Under the pieces are notes generated by a model. The model searched no databases and had not been told where the DNA came from. It saw only the letters and a list, made by a program, of their open reading frames with translations. From NCBI RefSeq assembly GCF_003217515.1, contig NZ_QJSX01000011.1, positions 62,001-126,000 on the forward strand: DNA of 64,000 bases, read 5' to 3'. Below, piece after piece: positions 23,778-32,614 of the stretch. The position numbers and the translations under genes are program-made. The stretch is from Deinococcus yavapaiensis KR-236 (GTDB lineage: Bacteria; Deinococcota; Deinococci; Deinococcales; Deinococcaceae). The stretch's first letter is position 1; every line of letters starts with the position of its first letter.

Positions 23778-24273
23778 GCGTCCCGCCGCCCGGTAGAACG
23801 CTCCTATCAGACCACTTTTTCCTGCTCCCAACCTTATTCGGCGCCCGTATCGACCTTGTGCGAGTCTTGAACGGGCAGCCGCCCGCTCAATCCCACAAAC
23901 CCAAGCGTTTGAGCGAGCGGCGAGCAGCTCTCGCCGCTCGCCATCGACGGAAGGTCAGAACGAATCGCCGCATAACTCGTATCATTTCGCAAAACTGCCC
24001 TCCGCAGGTGAATAAAGTGTACCTCGAACGTTAAGTCGGGCGACCGCACGACGCGTGCTCCTTCCTTTCAGCGGCCTCCGCATCGACTTTCCCGAGCGAT
24101 TCGGCGAGTCGATTTCAAGCGTCCGGAAAACTCATCTCCGAGAACCAAGTCGATTTCGTTCGAGAAGAACGCCACGAACCACAGCGACCTTTCGGCGATT
24201 CGACACGCGGCACGGCACTGAATGTAGCGAGCCTTTCGTTCAGCCAACGCGTGCTCCCCGCGCTCGGTATCCT
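23778..24273. other. Long intergenic region between lon and the histidine kinase
   Basis: Nearly 500 bases with no convincing gene; the short open frames have no family resemblance. One feature stands out: GCGAGCGGCGAG (23913-23924) pairs perfectly with CTCGCCGCTCGC (23930-23941) over a five-base loop, without a T-run on either strand. The remainder is less GC-rich than neighbouring genes in places (for example around 23970-24030). Confidence 0.5.
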
Positions 24274-24279
24274 GCTTCC
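24274..24279 (+). promoter_or_regulatory. Spacer after the leaderless -10 of the GAF histidine kinase
   Basis: TATCCT (24268-24273) is followed by six bases (24274-24279) and then ATG 24280. This fixes the kinase start although the frame is open from 24055. Confidence 0.6.
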
Positions 24280-26538
24280 ATGTCTTCCACGCCGCCGTAT
24301 CCTCAGCCGCACGGCGACGACCCTCACTCCTTGGCCCTCGAAGCCTTCGTGCAACTCAGCGAAGCCGTCGGCCTCCAAACCGACGTCCACGCGCTCGCGC
24401 GGCAAGCCATCCACGTTCTGTGCACGCACTTTCCGGGCGGGAGCGCCGCGTACTACGAACGCGACGGGAACTTGTGGAAGATGCGGGTTTGGAGTGACGA
24501 CCTCGGTGAAGACATCGTGCGGCAACTCACCGAGGGCGTGACCGACCGCTTGCCTGGAATCGCCGCCGTCCTTCGCGAACGACAAGCCGTGTTCGCCGAC
24601 GTCTGGAATCCCGAAGCGCAACAAATTCGGGGCAGCGAATCCTACGACATGGCGGCCAGCGTGCCCCTCATCGTCGCCGGGCAAGTTCGGGGCGTGCTCG
24701 GACTCGGCGTTCGCGGCAGCCAAGCTTGGCAAGAACACGACAAGGCCCTCGTCCGCGCCGTCGGACGAAGCCTCACCCTCGCGCTCGAACGCGCCTACCA
24801 CGTGCAAGCCCTCGACGAGGAACGCCTGGCCCTCGCGACGTTCGTCACGTACACCGAGGCGGTCGGAACGGAAATGGACGTGGACTCCGTGGCGCAGCAC
24901 GCCATGACCGTCCTGAGCGCGCGCTTTCCGCACGGAAGTTGTGCGTACTACGAGCTCGACGGCCAAGTCTGGCGCGCTCGGGCCTGGACGGGCGACATGC
25001 GGAGCGACGTCCTCGCCATGATTCAAGCCGGTGTTCCCGCCGACCTGCCCTTGTTCGCGCGGGCGTCGCAAGCGAAGGCGCCCCTCTTCGTCGACGCCTG
25101 GAATTCCCGCGAGGAGGGAGTGGAGGTCACGGACGAGTACGGCGCGGGGGCCGCGTACCCGCTCGTTCACGAGCAGCACGTGACCGGCCTGCTGGCAGTT
25201 GGCCTTCGAGACACCCGCGAGTGGTCCGAACGCGACAAGGCCCTCGTCCGCGCCGTCGGACGAAGCCTCACCCTCGCGCTCGAACGCGCCAAGCAAGCCG
25301 AGACGCTCAAATCCCAAGCGTCGGAACTCGAGGCGCGCACGAAGGCGCTGGAGGGATTCGCCCAGCTCACGCGCGACCTGAGCCTCAACACCGATCCGTA
25401 CGCGCTCGTTCGCCGCGCTCAGCAACTCGCCGTGACGCTCCTGCCCGACGGATTCGCGTTGTACTACGAGCCCGAGGGCAGCTTGTGGCGCTTGAAAGCG
25501 CAGGTCGGAAGTCTCGGCAGCTCGTCCCTTCAAGCGATCATCGACCGAGGTCTGTCGTTCGAGGAGACGCGTAATCTGTTGCTGCCGTGGACGCGCCAAG
25601 AACCGTACTACCAAGACGCCTACGATCACGCGACGGACGGGGTCGCTCACCTCACCGCTTCGGTGCAGTCCACGGCGTGCCTGCCCGTGCTGGTGGCAGG
25701 TGAACCGCGCGGCGTCTTCGCGTTCGCGCTGAACCGTGCGCGGGTATGGTCCCGCGTCGACAAGGTCACTTTGGAGAGCGTCGTTCATAACCTCGGGCTC
25801 GCGCTCGAACGCACGCAAAGCCTCGCCGAACTCGCCGAGGAGCGACGCAAGCTCGCCGCCGCCAACGAGGAACTCGAGGCCTTCTCCTACTCGGTCAGCC
25901 ACGACTTGCGAACGCCCGTGCGGCACATCACGAGCTTCGCCGGACTGCTCCGCAACTCGCTTCGAGGACAAGGCGACGACAAGACCGAGCGGTACCTGGA
26001 CGTGATCGACCAAGCCGTCCGCCGCATGGATACGTTGATCGAGGCGATGTTGAATTTGGCGCGCACGTCACGGCTTCCGTTGCGCTTGGTCGTCGTGGAC
26101 CTCGACGCCCTCGTGGCGGCCGTTCGAGCGGACTTGGAGATGGAATTCGTCGATCGGGACGTCGAATGGCTCGTCCAACCTCTTCCGCTCGTGATGGGCG
26201 ACCATGACACGCTCCGCCTTGTGCTGATGAACTTGCTGTCGAACGCCTTGAAGTACACCAGGGACAAGAGCGTCGCACGGATCGAGGTGTGGGCGCAGGA
26301 CGCGGCAGGCGAATCACGCGTGTTCGTGCGGGACAACGGGGCGGGGTTCGATCCGCAGTACGGACACAAGCTGTTCAGCGTGTTCCAGCGACTGCACCGA
26401 GCCGAAGAGTTCGAGGGCGTGGGGGTGGGATTGGCGAACGTGCGGCGAATCGTCGAGCGGCACGGCGGACGCGTGTGGGCCGAGGGACGGCCGAGCCGAG
26501 GAGCCACGTTCGGTTTCTCGCTTCCGAAGCATCGCTGA
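24280..26538 (+). CDS. Triple-GAF sensor histidine kinase
   Basis: A 752-residue soluble kinase without signal peptide or membrane helices. Three tandem GAF-type sensor units of about 165 residues occupy residues 10-505; each contains a YYE.DG.LW..R.W core and ends in DKALVRAVGRSLTLALERA or a variant. A coiled-coil linker leads to HisKA with the phospho-acceptor in SVSHDLRTPVRH (near residue 545), then HATPase_c with N-box LMNLLSNALKYT, G1 DNGAGFDPQ and G2 GVGVGLANVRRI. No response regulator is adjacent, so the partner is unknown. GAF units 1 and 2 share a 58-bp identical DNA stretch. Confidence 0.92.
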   Translation: MSSTPPYPQPHGDDPHSLALEAFVQLSEAVGLQTDVHALARQAIHVLCTHFPGGSAAYYERDGNLWKMRVWSDDLGEDIVRQLTEGVTDRLPGIAAVLRERQAVFADVWNPEAQQIRGSESYDMAASVPLIVAGQVRGVLGLGVRGSQAWQEHDKALVRAVGRSLTLALERAYHVQALDEERLALATFVTYTEAVGTEMDVDSVAQHAMTVLSARFPHGSCAYYELDGQVWRARAWTGDMRSDVLAMIQAGVPADLPLFARASQAKAPLFVDAWNSREEGVEVTDEYGAGAAYPLVHEQHVTGLLAVGLRDTREWSERDKALVRAVGRSLTLALERAKQAETLKSQASELEARTKALEGFAQLTRDLSLNTDPYALVRRAQQLAVTLLPDGFALYYEPEGSLWRLKAQVGSLGSSSLQAIIDRGLSFEETRNLLLPWTRQEPYYQDAYDHATDGVAHLTASVQSTACLPVLVAGEPRGVFAFALNRARVWSRVDKVTLESVVHNLGLALERTQSLAELAEERRKLAAANEELEAFSYSVSHDLRTPVRHITSFAGLLRNSLRGQGDDKTERYLDVIDQAVRRMDTLIEAMLNLARTSRLPLRLVVVDLDALVAAVRADLEMEFVDRDVEWLVQPLPLVMGDHDTLRLVLMNLLSNALKYTRDKSVARIEVWAQDAAGESRVFVRDNGAGFDPQYGHKLFSVFQRLHRAEEFEGVGVGLANVRRIVERHGGRVWAEGRPSRGATFGFSLPKHR
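24738..24795 (+). repeat. 58-bp perfect direct repeat, copy 1 (end of GAF 1)
   Basis: Identical base for base to 25233-25290. It encodes the DKALVRAVGRSLTLALERA helix at the end of the first GAF unit. Confidence 0.9.
25233..25290 (+). repeat. 58-bp perfect direct repeat, copy 2 (end of GAF 2)
   Basis: Second copy, exactly 495 bp (165 codons) after the first, i.e. one GAF unit. Synonymous positions are conserved too, which suggests recent duplication or gene conversion. Confidence 0.9.
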
Positions 26539-26634
26539 ACGGCGAGCCCTTTCGGCGCTTCGCGTCACCAACACCCACGAGTCTCGGGGACGACGCCGAG
26601 TCGGTGCGGCCTCAGTCGAGACGCTTGGCTTTCA

Positions 26635-26754
26635 GGGGATGCGGACGTGTCGGTCACGCTGAAGATGTACACTCACTCCCGCGCCGAGGGTCGCAACGCG
26701 GCGTCGTTGCACGTGACGGCCGGACTGAATGAAGTGCTTGATTCGAACTCGTAG
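26635..26754 (+). pseudogene. C-terminal remnant of a tyrosine recombinase (phage-type integrase)
   Basis: About 40 codons ending at TAG 26752 read GDADVSVTLKMYTHSRAEGRNAA and onward. This matches the conserved end of tyrosine integrases (LGHADVSVTL..YTH..AE.R..AA), including the nucleophile Tyr in MYTH. The preceding LGH His is replaced (SGDA) and nothing upstream resembles the catalytic core or the R..H box, so it is a decayed fragment. It fills the gap between the kinase and the thioesterase. I saw no attachment site or other mobile gene nearby. Confidence 0.6.
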
Positions 26755-26772
26755 CAGTAGCACAGGGGTCAC

Positions 26773-27192
26773 ATGAGTGAGGGAAACAAAGAAATTCTCG
26801 CGCCGGCAAGTGCGCGAATGTTCGAGTTGGTCTTTCCGAAGGACACGAATTACCTCGGCACCGCCTTCGGCGGCTTCGTGCTGAGCCTCATGGACAAGGC
26901 CGCCTCGGTCGCCGCCGTACGCCACGCGCGAACGAACGTCGTCACCGCCCGCATGGACGGCGTGAGCTTTCACGTCCCCATCAAGGTCGGAGACGCCGTC
27001 GCTTTGCAAGCCCGAGTCGTGAAGGTCGGGCGAACGTCCATGACCGTGCAAGTCGACGTGTACCGCGAACACCTCGCGACGGGCGAGCAGCAACTCGCCA
27101 CGTCCGGCACGTTCGTGTTCGTCGCCGTCGACGCTTCCGGCAAGCCCACTCCCGTCCCGTCCTTGGAAACGCCTTCGGAGGTCGCCGAATGA
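26773..27192 (+). CDS. Acyl-CoA thioesterase (hotdog fold, YciA/BFIT-like)
   Basis: A 139-residue single hotdog domain. The family pattern is clear: [28 protein letters not shown] (catalytic Asp in the central helix), then [34 protein letters not shown] and the strand [23 protein letters not shown]. These enzymes hydrolyse acyl-CoA to free acid and CoA in the cytosol. The stop overlaps the start of the next gene (ATGA), so the pair is co-expressed. Confidence 0.9.
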   Translation: MSEGNKEILAPASARMFELVFPKDTNYLGTAFGGFVLSLMDKAASVAAVRHARTNVVTARMDGVSFHVPIKVGDAVALQARVVKVGRTSMTVQVDVYREHLATGEQQLATSGTFVFVAVDASGKPTPVPSLETPSEVAE

Positions 27193-27833
27193 AATTGACC
27201 TTCGTGCGGCACGGCGTCACGGAGTGGAACACCCTCGGACGTTGGCAAGGCCACTCGGACAATCCGCTCAGCGAGGCGGGCGAACACCAAGCCCGCTTGC
27301 TCGCACGGCGCCTGAAAGGCCAGTCCTTCGATCTCGTGTACAGCTCCGATCTCGTGAGGGCGAGGCGAACGGCGGAGCTCGCCTTGCCCGGCGTCTCGGT
27401 CCTCGTCGACGAGCGGTTGCGCGAAGTTCACTTCGGCGAGTTCGACGGTCGGACCTTCGACCAGATCCGCTTGCACCCCCTGTTCGCCACGTGGGCCGAG
27501 CGGCCCTTCGAAGTGCCCACGCCGAGCGGCGAAAGTCTGAGCGAAGTCGTCACCAGAGGGCTCGCGTGGGCGTCCACGTTGCCCGACGGCGCGAACGTCG
27601 TCACGTTCACGCACTCGCTCTTCATCCGCTCGCTCGTGTGCCACCTCATCGACATTCCCTTTCGCTCGTCGCCGCACCGTATCTTCCCGGTGCCTCTCTC
27701 GACGCCGCACACCTCGCTCACGGTCGTGCGCCGCGCCGAGAACGACTGGACGTTGGAGCGTCTCGGCGACGACAGCCACCTCGAACACTGGACGTCGAGC
27801 GACGCCTCGCAGCAAACTTCGCAGCATTCATGA
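27189..27833 (+). CDS. Histidine phosphatase family protein (phosphoglycerate-mutase-like)
   Basis: A 214-residue branch-1 histidine phosphatase. The catalytic RHG motif is at residues 7-9 ([10 protein letters not shown]), with [13 protein letters not shown], the acid/base Glu in [11 protein letters not shown], and the second His in [13 protein letters not shown]. The fold is secure; substrate (phosphosugar, cobalamin intermediate or other) is not. It overlaps the thioesterase stop by four bases. Ends in a Ser/Gln-rich tail. Confidence 0.88.
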   Translation: MKLTFVRHGVTEWNTLGRWQGHSDNPLSEAGEHQARLLARRLKGQSFDLVYSSDLVRARRTAELALPGVSVLVDERLREVHFGEFDGRTFDQIRLHPLFATWAERPFEVPTPSGESLSEVVTRGLAWASTLPDGANVVTFTHSLFIRSLVCHLIDIPFRSSPHRIFPVPLSTPHTSLTVVRRAENDWTLERLGDDSHLEHWTSSDASQQTSQHS

Positions 27834-27856
27834 CGACTTCACGGTACGCTGAGGAT

Positions 27857-28306
27857 ATGAAGCGCGCCATTGCCGTCCTCGCCGTCCTGAGCTGCTCTCT
27901 CGCGTCCGCGCAAACCGTCGCGGAACTCCTCACCGTCACGGCCATCCAGTCGACGCTCGACAAGACGCTCACGATTCGCCTTCCGACCGGAACGAGCTTC
28001 GTGAGCAACCGCGCCTACGCCGACAAGCTCGCGCCGAGCCTGCTGGCCGCCGAGTCGCCGAAGTTCGGCGAATACCAGCTGTTCGTCGCTCGCGGCTACG
28101 CCACGCGCCTCGCCGACGCGTACGTCGCCAACCTCAAGACGAGCTTCGCCGCGTCGGGCTTCATGGAGAGCGCCTCGCGCACCGTGAAGGTCGGTGCCGA
28201 CACGTGGACGCGCACGGACTTCGCGAACGACGAGGGCCGACCGATGGCGCTGTTCGTCACGAAACGCGCCGACGGCGTGTACTTCCTGACGGCGACGGGC
28301 AAGTAA
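27857..28306 (+). CDS. Small secreted protein of unknown function
   Basis: A 149-residue protein with a clear signal peptide (MKRAIAVLAVLSCSLASAQ). The mature part is predicted alpha/beta with no recognised motif. The frame is open far upstream through the phosphatase gene, but TACGCT six bases before ATG 27857 and the signal peptide define the start. I do not recognise the family. Confidence 0.75.
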   Translation: MKRAIAVLAVLSCSLASAQTVAELLTVTAIQSTLDKTLTIRLPTGTSFVSNRAYADKLAPSLLAAESPKFGEYQLFVARGYATRLADAYVANLKTSFAASGFMESASRTVKVGADTWTRTDFANDEGRPMALFVTKRADGVYFLTATGK

Positions 28307-28343
28307 TCTCGGCGAGACGGCTTCGCGATACGATGGGCGGCAC

Positions 28344-29132
28344 ATGAACGCCGCCTTCTTCGACAATCACATGCACACGCCGCTGTGCAAGCACGCGACG
28401 GGCACGCCGCTGGAGTACGCGAAGGCGGCTCTCGACGCGGGCCTGCGCGGCGTCACCTTCACGGATCACATGCCGATGCCCGCTTGGTACGACGCCGACT
28501 GGAGAATGCGGCGCGATCAATTGGACACGTACGTCGCGATGGTTCGCGAAGCGCAAGAGGCGTTTCGCGGACGACTCGACGTGCGCCTCGGCTTGGAGGC
28601 CGACTTCCATCCTGGCACGGAGCGCTGGCTGGAAGAGGTGCTGAGCGCGCATCCGTGGGACTACGTGATCGGAAGCGTGCACTACATCGGCGCGTGGGGC
28701 TTCGACAATCCCGAGTTCAAGGACGAGTACGATCGGCGCGACCTCGACTCGCTGTACCGACACTACTACGTCCTCGTGGAAGGAGCCGCGAGGTCAGGCT
28801 TTTTCGACGCGGTCGGTCACCTCGACCTTCCCAAGAAGTTCGGTCACCGTGACACGAACGGCTCGGCGGCTCTACGCGCGCTCGACACGGTCGCGACCAT
28901 GGACGTCGCCTTGGACTTCAACACGGCCGGTTGGCGCAAGGACGTCGCGGAAGCCTACCCCGCGCCGAACCTCGTCCTCGAAGCGGCCGCGCGAAACATT
29001 CCGTTCGTGCTCGGCAGCGACGCGCACCGTCCCGAAGAAGTCGGGCACCGCTTCGAGGACGCCCGCGCCTCTCTGAGCGAGGCGGGCGCCGCGATCGTCA
29101 CGTTTCGCGGTCGTGAGCGTCAGCATGGATAA
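28344..29132 (+). CDS. hisJ: Histidinol-phosphatase, PHP family
   Basis: A 262-residue PHP-fold phosphatase acting on L-histidinol phosphate in histidine synthesis (HisJ type). Metal ligands are visible: NHMHTPLCKHATG, VTFTDHMPMP, LGLEADFHPG, IGSVHYIG, GHLDLPKKF and GSDAHRPEEVG. No other his genes are in the window. TACGAT lies nine bases upstream. Its last eight bases overlap the polX start. Another PHP phosphoesterase activity cannot be excluded. Confidence 0.85.
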   Translation: MNAAFFDNHMHTPLCKHATGTPLEYAKAALDAGLRGVTFTDHMPMPAWYDADWRMRRDQLDTYVAMVREAQEAFRGRLDVRLGLEADFHPGTERWLEEVLSAHPWDYVIGSVHYIGAWGFDNPEFKDEYDRRDLDSLYRHYYVLVEGAARSGFFDAVGHLDLPKKFGHRDTNGSAALRALDTVATMDVALDFNTAGWRKDVAEAYPAPNLVLEAAARNIPFVLGSDAHRPEEVGHRFEDARASLSEAGAAIVTFRGRERQHG

Positions 29133-30810
29133 GAAGAGCGTCGTGAACGTCCTGAAGGCCACGGCGGACTTACTGGAACTCCTCGGTGAGGACGGCTTTC
29201 GAGTCAGCGCGTACCGCGCCGCCGCGCGGTCCTTCGAGGCGATCGAGGACTTCGACGACGTCGCCGCGCGAGGCTTTCGAGGCGTGCCGAAAGTCGGCGC
29301 GACCCTCGGCGCCGAGCTGCGCACCTTCGCGCAGACGGGCGCGTTGCCGACCTTCGAGGACGCGGCGGCGCAAGTGCCGCCGGGCGTGCTGAGCTTGTTT
29401 CGCGTGCGCGGCCTGGGTCCGAAGAAGATCGGGGCGCTTTGGAGCGCGGGCATCGACTCGCTGGAAGTGCTGCGCGAAGCGTGCCTCGACGGGCGCGTCG
29501 CCGCCCTCAAGGGCTTCGGCGCGAAAAGTCAGGCGAGCATTCTGGAGAGCGTGGAGTTCGCGCTGCGCGTGGCGGGCCGTCAGCACCTCTCGACGGCGGT
29601 GAGCGTCGCCGAGAAGTTGTGTCAAGTGCTGGAGGCGTTCGAGCCGCGCTTCGCGGGAGGCTTGAGGCGCGGGATGGAGAGCGTGGAGAGCGTCGACCTC
29701 ACGGTGACGGCCCGCCGTGAGGAGGTGGAAGCGGCGCTGAAGCCGCTCGTCGCGAACCTCGCGCACTCGGACGCCACCCCGGTGTGGAGCGGCGACGTGA
29801 ACGGAGTGCCGATCGAAGTCGGCTACGCGGCGCGAAGCGCGCGCGGAGCGATCGACCTCGTCCAGACGGGCGGGGCGTACCGCGATCTGGCGGTCGGGCG
29901 AGCCGAGGAGCTCGGGCTGAGCTTGACGGGCGCGGGTTTGAAGCGCGGCTTGGACGTGTTCGACACGCCGACCGAGCGGGACGTCGTGGCGCGGCTCGAC
30001 CTTGATTTCGTGCCGCCACCGTACCGTGAAGTCGAGCACGCGGGCGTCTCTGGATTGCCGTCCGAGGAAGCATTGGTGGGGGTTTCCGACGTCCTCGGCC
30101 TCCTTCACACCCATTCGACGTGGTCGGACGGGGCGTCGAGCGTGCGCGACATGGCGGCGGAAACGAGGCGCTTGTACGGCGCGGACGCCTACCTGGGAAC
30201 GGGCGACCATTCGCGTGGCGCGGCGTACGCGAACGGGATGAGCGTCGATCGGCTTCTGGCGCAGATCGCCGAGGTACGCGCCTTGCAGGCCGAGGGATTC
30301 AAGATCTTGGCGGGCGCCGAAGTGGACATTTTGGAGGACGGCTCGCTCGATTACCCGGACGATGTGCTGGAGCGACTCGACTACGTCGTCGCGAGCGTCC
30401 ACAGCCTGTTCCAGATGAGCCGCGAGCGGCAAACGGAGCGGCTCGTGCGGGCCGTGTCGCATCCGCTCGTGACGATCCTCGGGCACCCGACGGGACGCTT
30501 GCTGCTGCGCCGCCCGTCGTACGACGTGGACTTGGACGCGGTGATGAGCGCGGCGAGCGAGCGCGGCACGGTGATCGAGATCAACGCCAACGCGTACCGA
30601 CTCGACCTCGATTGGCGCGAAGCGCTGAAGTGGAGAGGACGCGTGAAGTTCGCGATCAACACGGACGCGCACGTCCCGTCGGGCTTGCGGGACGTGCGTT
30701 TCGGGGTGATGGTCGCGCGCAAGGCGGGCCTCACGCGCGACGATGTCGTCAATTGCTTGTCGTACGAAGACTTCGCGTCGTTCGCGAAGCGTAAGCGTTC
30801 GGGCGCATGA
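29125..30810 (+). CDS. polX: PolX-type protein with PHP nuclease domain and altered polymerase site
   Basis: A 561-residue bacterial PolX. N-terminal 8-kDa/HhH regions (residues 1-140), palm domain (about 170-300) and C-terminal PHP domain (about 322-561). The PHP metal site is intact: LLHTHSTWSDG, GTGDHSRG, GAEVDIL, ASVHSLF, LGHPTG and NTDAHVPSG, supporting 3'-5' exonuclease activity. In the palm, the motif aligned to the catalytic DxD reads ESVDL (Ser replaces the first Asp, S189/D191), and the third carboxylate is Glu (E231). Start at ATG 29125, overlapping hisJ; a GTG at 29113 is possible. Confidence 0.9.
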   Translation: MDKKSVVNVLKATADLLELLGEDGFRVSAYRAAARSFEAIEDFDDVAARGFRGVPKVGATLGAELRTFAQTGALPTFEDAAAQVPPGVLSLFRVRGLGPKKIGALWSAGIDSLEVLREACLDGRVAALKGFGAKSQASILESVEFALRVAGRQHLSTAVSVAEKLCQVLEAFEPRFAGGLRRGMESVESVDLTVTARREEVEAALKPLVANLAHSDATPVWSGDVNGVPIEVGYAARSARGAIDLVQTGGAYRDLAVGRAEELGLSLTGAGLKRGLDVFDTPTERDVVARLDLDFVPPPYREVEHAGVSGLPSEEALVGVSDVLGLLHTHSTWSDGASSVRDMAAETRRLYGADAYLGTGDHSRGAAYANGMSVDRLLAQIAEVRALQAEGFKILAGAEVDILEDGSLDYPDDVLERLDYVVASVHSLFQMSRERQTERLVRAVSHPLVTILGHPTGRLLLRRPSYDVDLDAVMSAASERGTVIEINANAYRLDLDWREALKWRGRVKFAINTDAHVPSGLRDVRFGVMVARKAGLTRDDVVNCLSYEDFASFAKRKRSGA

Positions 30811-30825
30811 CGTTCGGGCGTACGC

Positions 30826-32517
30826 TCAGAGCGTGCGCTGCGGAATCGGGTCTACCTTGACGAAGACGACGCGGCCGTTCGCTTCGATGCGCGCTTCTCG
30901 CAGCTTGCCGTCGTAGCTCACGCGCACGCCCGGCAGGACGCGCAGACCGCCGACGGCAGCGTATGACGTGTTGTTCAGCAGGCCGGTGACGAGCGTCAGG
31001 GTCTGGTCGCCGAGGCGGACGGTGACGCTGGTGCGCGTGAAGCTTTCGACGCTGCCTCCGAGCGCCGTGAGCAGCGCGCGTACCGGCGCGTACGCCGTGC
31101 CGTTGGCGGTCAGGACGCCGTTCGCAGGCAAGCGCAGCACTTGGGCGGGCGGCGCGGCAGGGGTCGCGGCGGGGCTGGGAGCAGTGACCGGAGTCGCGGT
31201 CGAATTCGTCGGAGTGATGGCAGGTGTGGTGGTGGCAGGCGGGGTGGTGGCACCGGCCCCCGTCCCAGCGGGCGGCACGGACGTCCCGGAGGGCGCCGTG
31301 ACGGGCGGAACGGCCGCGGGCGGTCGGGTCGGCGCGGGAGGTTGGGCGGGCGTGACCGTCACGGGGGGCGGCGGCGAGATGGGCGTCGTGACGCGGACTT
31401 GTGCGCGAACGGCGCGTTCTTCCGGCGTGAGGGCGCGGCCCCAAGCGCTGGAAACGGATCGAGCGGACGACCACTCGCTCGCGGCGAGCGCGGACGTGCT
31501 GGGAAAGGTGATGACGCGGCCGTCGTTCGGCGTGACGACGAGCTGGCCGAGGTCGCTCACGGCGATCGCCGTGTCGATGCGGGCGCGGGCGTCGAAGCGC
31601 CACTTCTGTGCTCCGGTCGGGTCGAGCGCGGTGACGATGCCGCGCGTGTCACCCACGAGGATGGTGCCGTCGGCGAGCTGCACGGCGGGCGCGGACACGG
31701 GTCCGTTCGCGTCGAACACCCACGCGGCCGTTCCGTCTTTGCGCAGAGCGTAGAGCTTGCCGTCGAAGCTGCCGACGACGACGAGCCCTTCTTGGGTGAT
31801 GATCGGGCTGGCGTTCACGAACAAACTCGTTCGGTAGCGCCAGCGTTCCTTTCCGTCGGGCGACAAGGCGTAGACGTTGCGGTCGGCCGAGCCGAAGTAA
31901 ATGTTGCCGTCCGTGTCGATGGCAGGACTGGAGAAGACGCTGGAGCCCGCTCGGAACGTCCACTTTCGCTTTCCGTCGGCGCTCAGGGCGTACACCGTGC
32001 CGTCTTGCGAGCCGAAGAATATCGTGCCGTCGAGGGCGATCGCGGGACTGGAGAAGATCGGCGCGCTCGCCTGGAAGGACCAGACGAGTCGGCCGCTCGG
32101 GTCGAGGGCGACGACGCGCCCCGCACTGGACGCCACGACGAGGCTGCCGTCGGTGCGAAGGGCGGGCGACGCGAAGATGTCCCCGCCGACGCGGAAGGAC
32201 CATGCCAGTTTGCCGTCGGGCGTGACGGCGTAGACGGAGTCGTCGTAACTGACGGCGTAGACGCGACCCGAGGCGTCTACGACGGGCTGGCCCCGGCTGA
32301 TGTCACCGAGGGCGAACGTCCACTTTTCGTTGCCGAGCGGGTCGATTCGGCGCAGGCGGGCGTCCGCGCCGATGAAGAACAAGTCTCCATTGGGGGCGAT
32401 CGTGACGGAGCTGAGGGCTTTGAAATCCTTTTGCCAAGAGACCGGAGGGGCACCTTGAGCGAAGGAAACAGCCGTCACATGAAGTAATCCTAAAGCGATA
32501 GTCCATCGAACTTTCAT
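30826..32517 (-). CDS. Secreted PQQ-type beta-propeller with C-terminal stalk (copper amine oxidase N-like) domain
   Basis: A 563-residue protein with a signal peptide (residues 1-20). Residues about 30-345 are seven or eight BamB/PQQ-like blades with repeats of the form DGTVYALSADGKRKW and SSPAIDTDGNIYFGS. A Pro/Thr/Ala-rich linker follows (about 385-465), then a stalk domain (TAYAPVRALLTALGGSVE...VTVRLGDQTLTL). It probably sits in the envelope as a scaffold or assembly factor; no catalytic residues are visible. AAAGGAGA precedes the ATG by ten bases. Confidence 0.85.
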   Translation of the reverse strand: MKVRWTIALGLLHVTAVSFAQGAPPVSWQKDFKALSSVTIAPNGDLFFIGADARLRRIDPLGNEKWTFALGDISRGQPVVDASGRVYAVSYDDSVYAVTPDGKLAWSFRVGGDIFASPALRTDGSLVVASSAGRVVALDPSGRLVWSFQASAPIFSSPAIALDGTIFFGSQDGTVYALSADGKRKWTFRAGSSVFSSPAIDTDGNIYFGSADRNVYALSPDGKERWRYRTSLFVNASPIITQEGLVVVGSFDGKLYALRKDGTAAWVFDANGPVSAPAVQLADGTILVGDTRGIVTALDPTGAQKWRFDARARIDTAIAVSDLGQLVVTPNDGRVITFPSTSALAASEWSSARSVSSAWGRALTPEERAVRAQVRVTTPISPPPPVTVTPAQPPAPTRPPAAVPPVTAPSGTSVPPAGTGAGATTPPATTTPAITPTNSTATPVTAPSPAATPAAPPAQVLRLPANGVLTANGTAYAPVRALLTALGGSVESFTRTSVTVRLGDQTLTLVTGLLNNTSYAAVGGLRVLPGVRVSYDGKLREARIEANGRVVFVKVDPIPQRTL

Positions 32518-32614
32518 GAAACGACGTTCTCCTTTATGAGACCTTTACGCAGTCTGGCGGGTGTCTTTTCCCAGGTAGACGATACTACGGGCGGTTTCTA
32601 CAATGCGAAGTGCA

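Noticed and set aside
26738..26754. T-arm-like GATTCGAACTC suggesting a tRNA fragment or attachment site
   Set aside because: The flanking five-base arms do not pair and no other tRNA arms are present; it lies within the integrase remnant frame.
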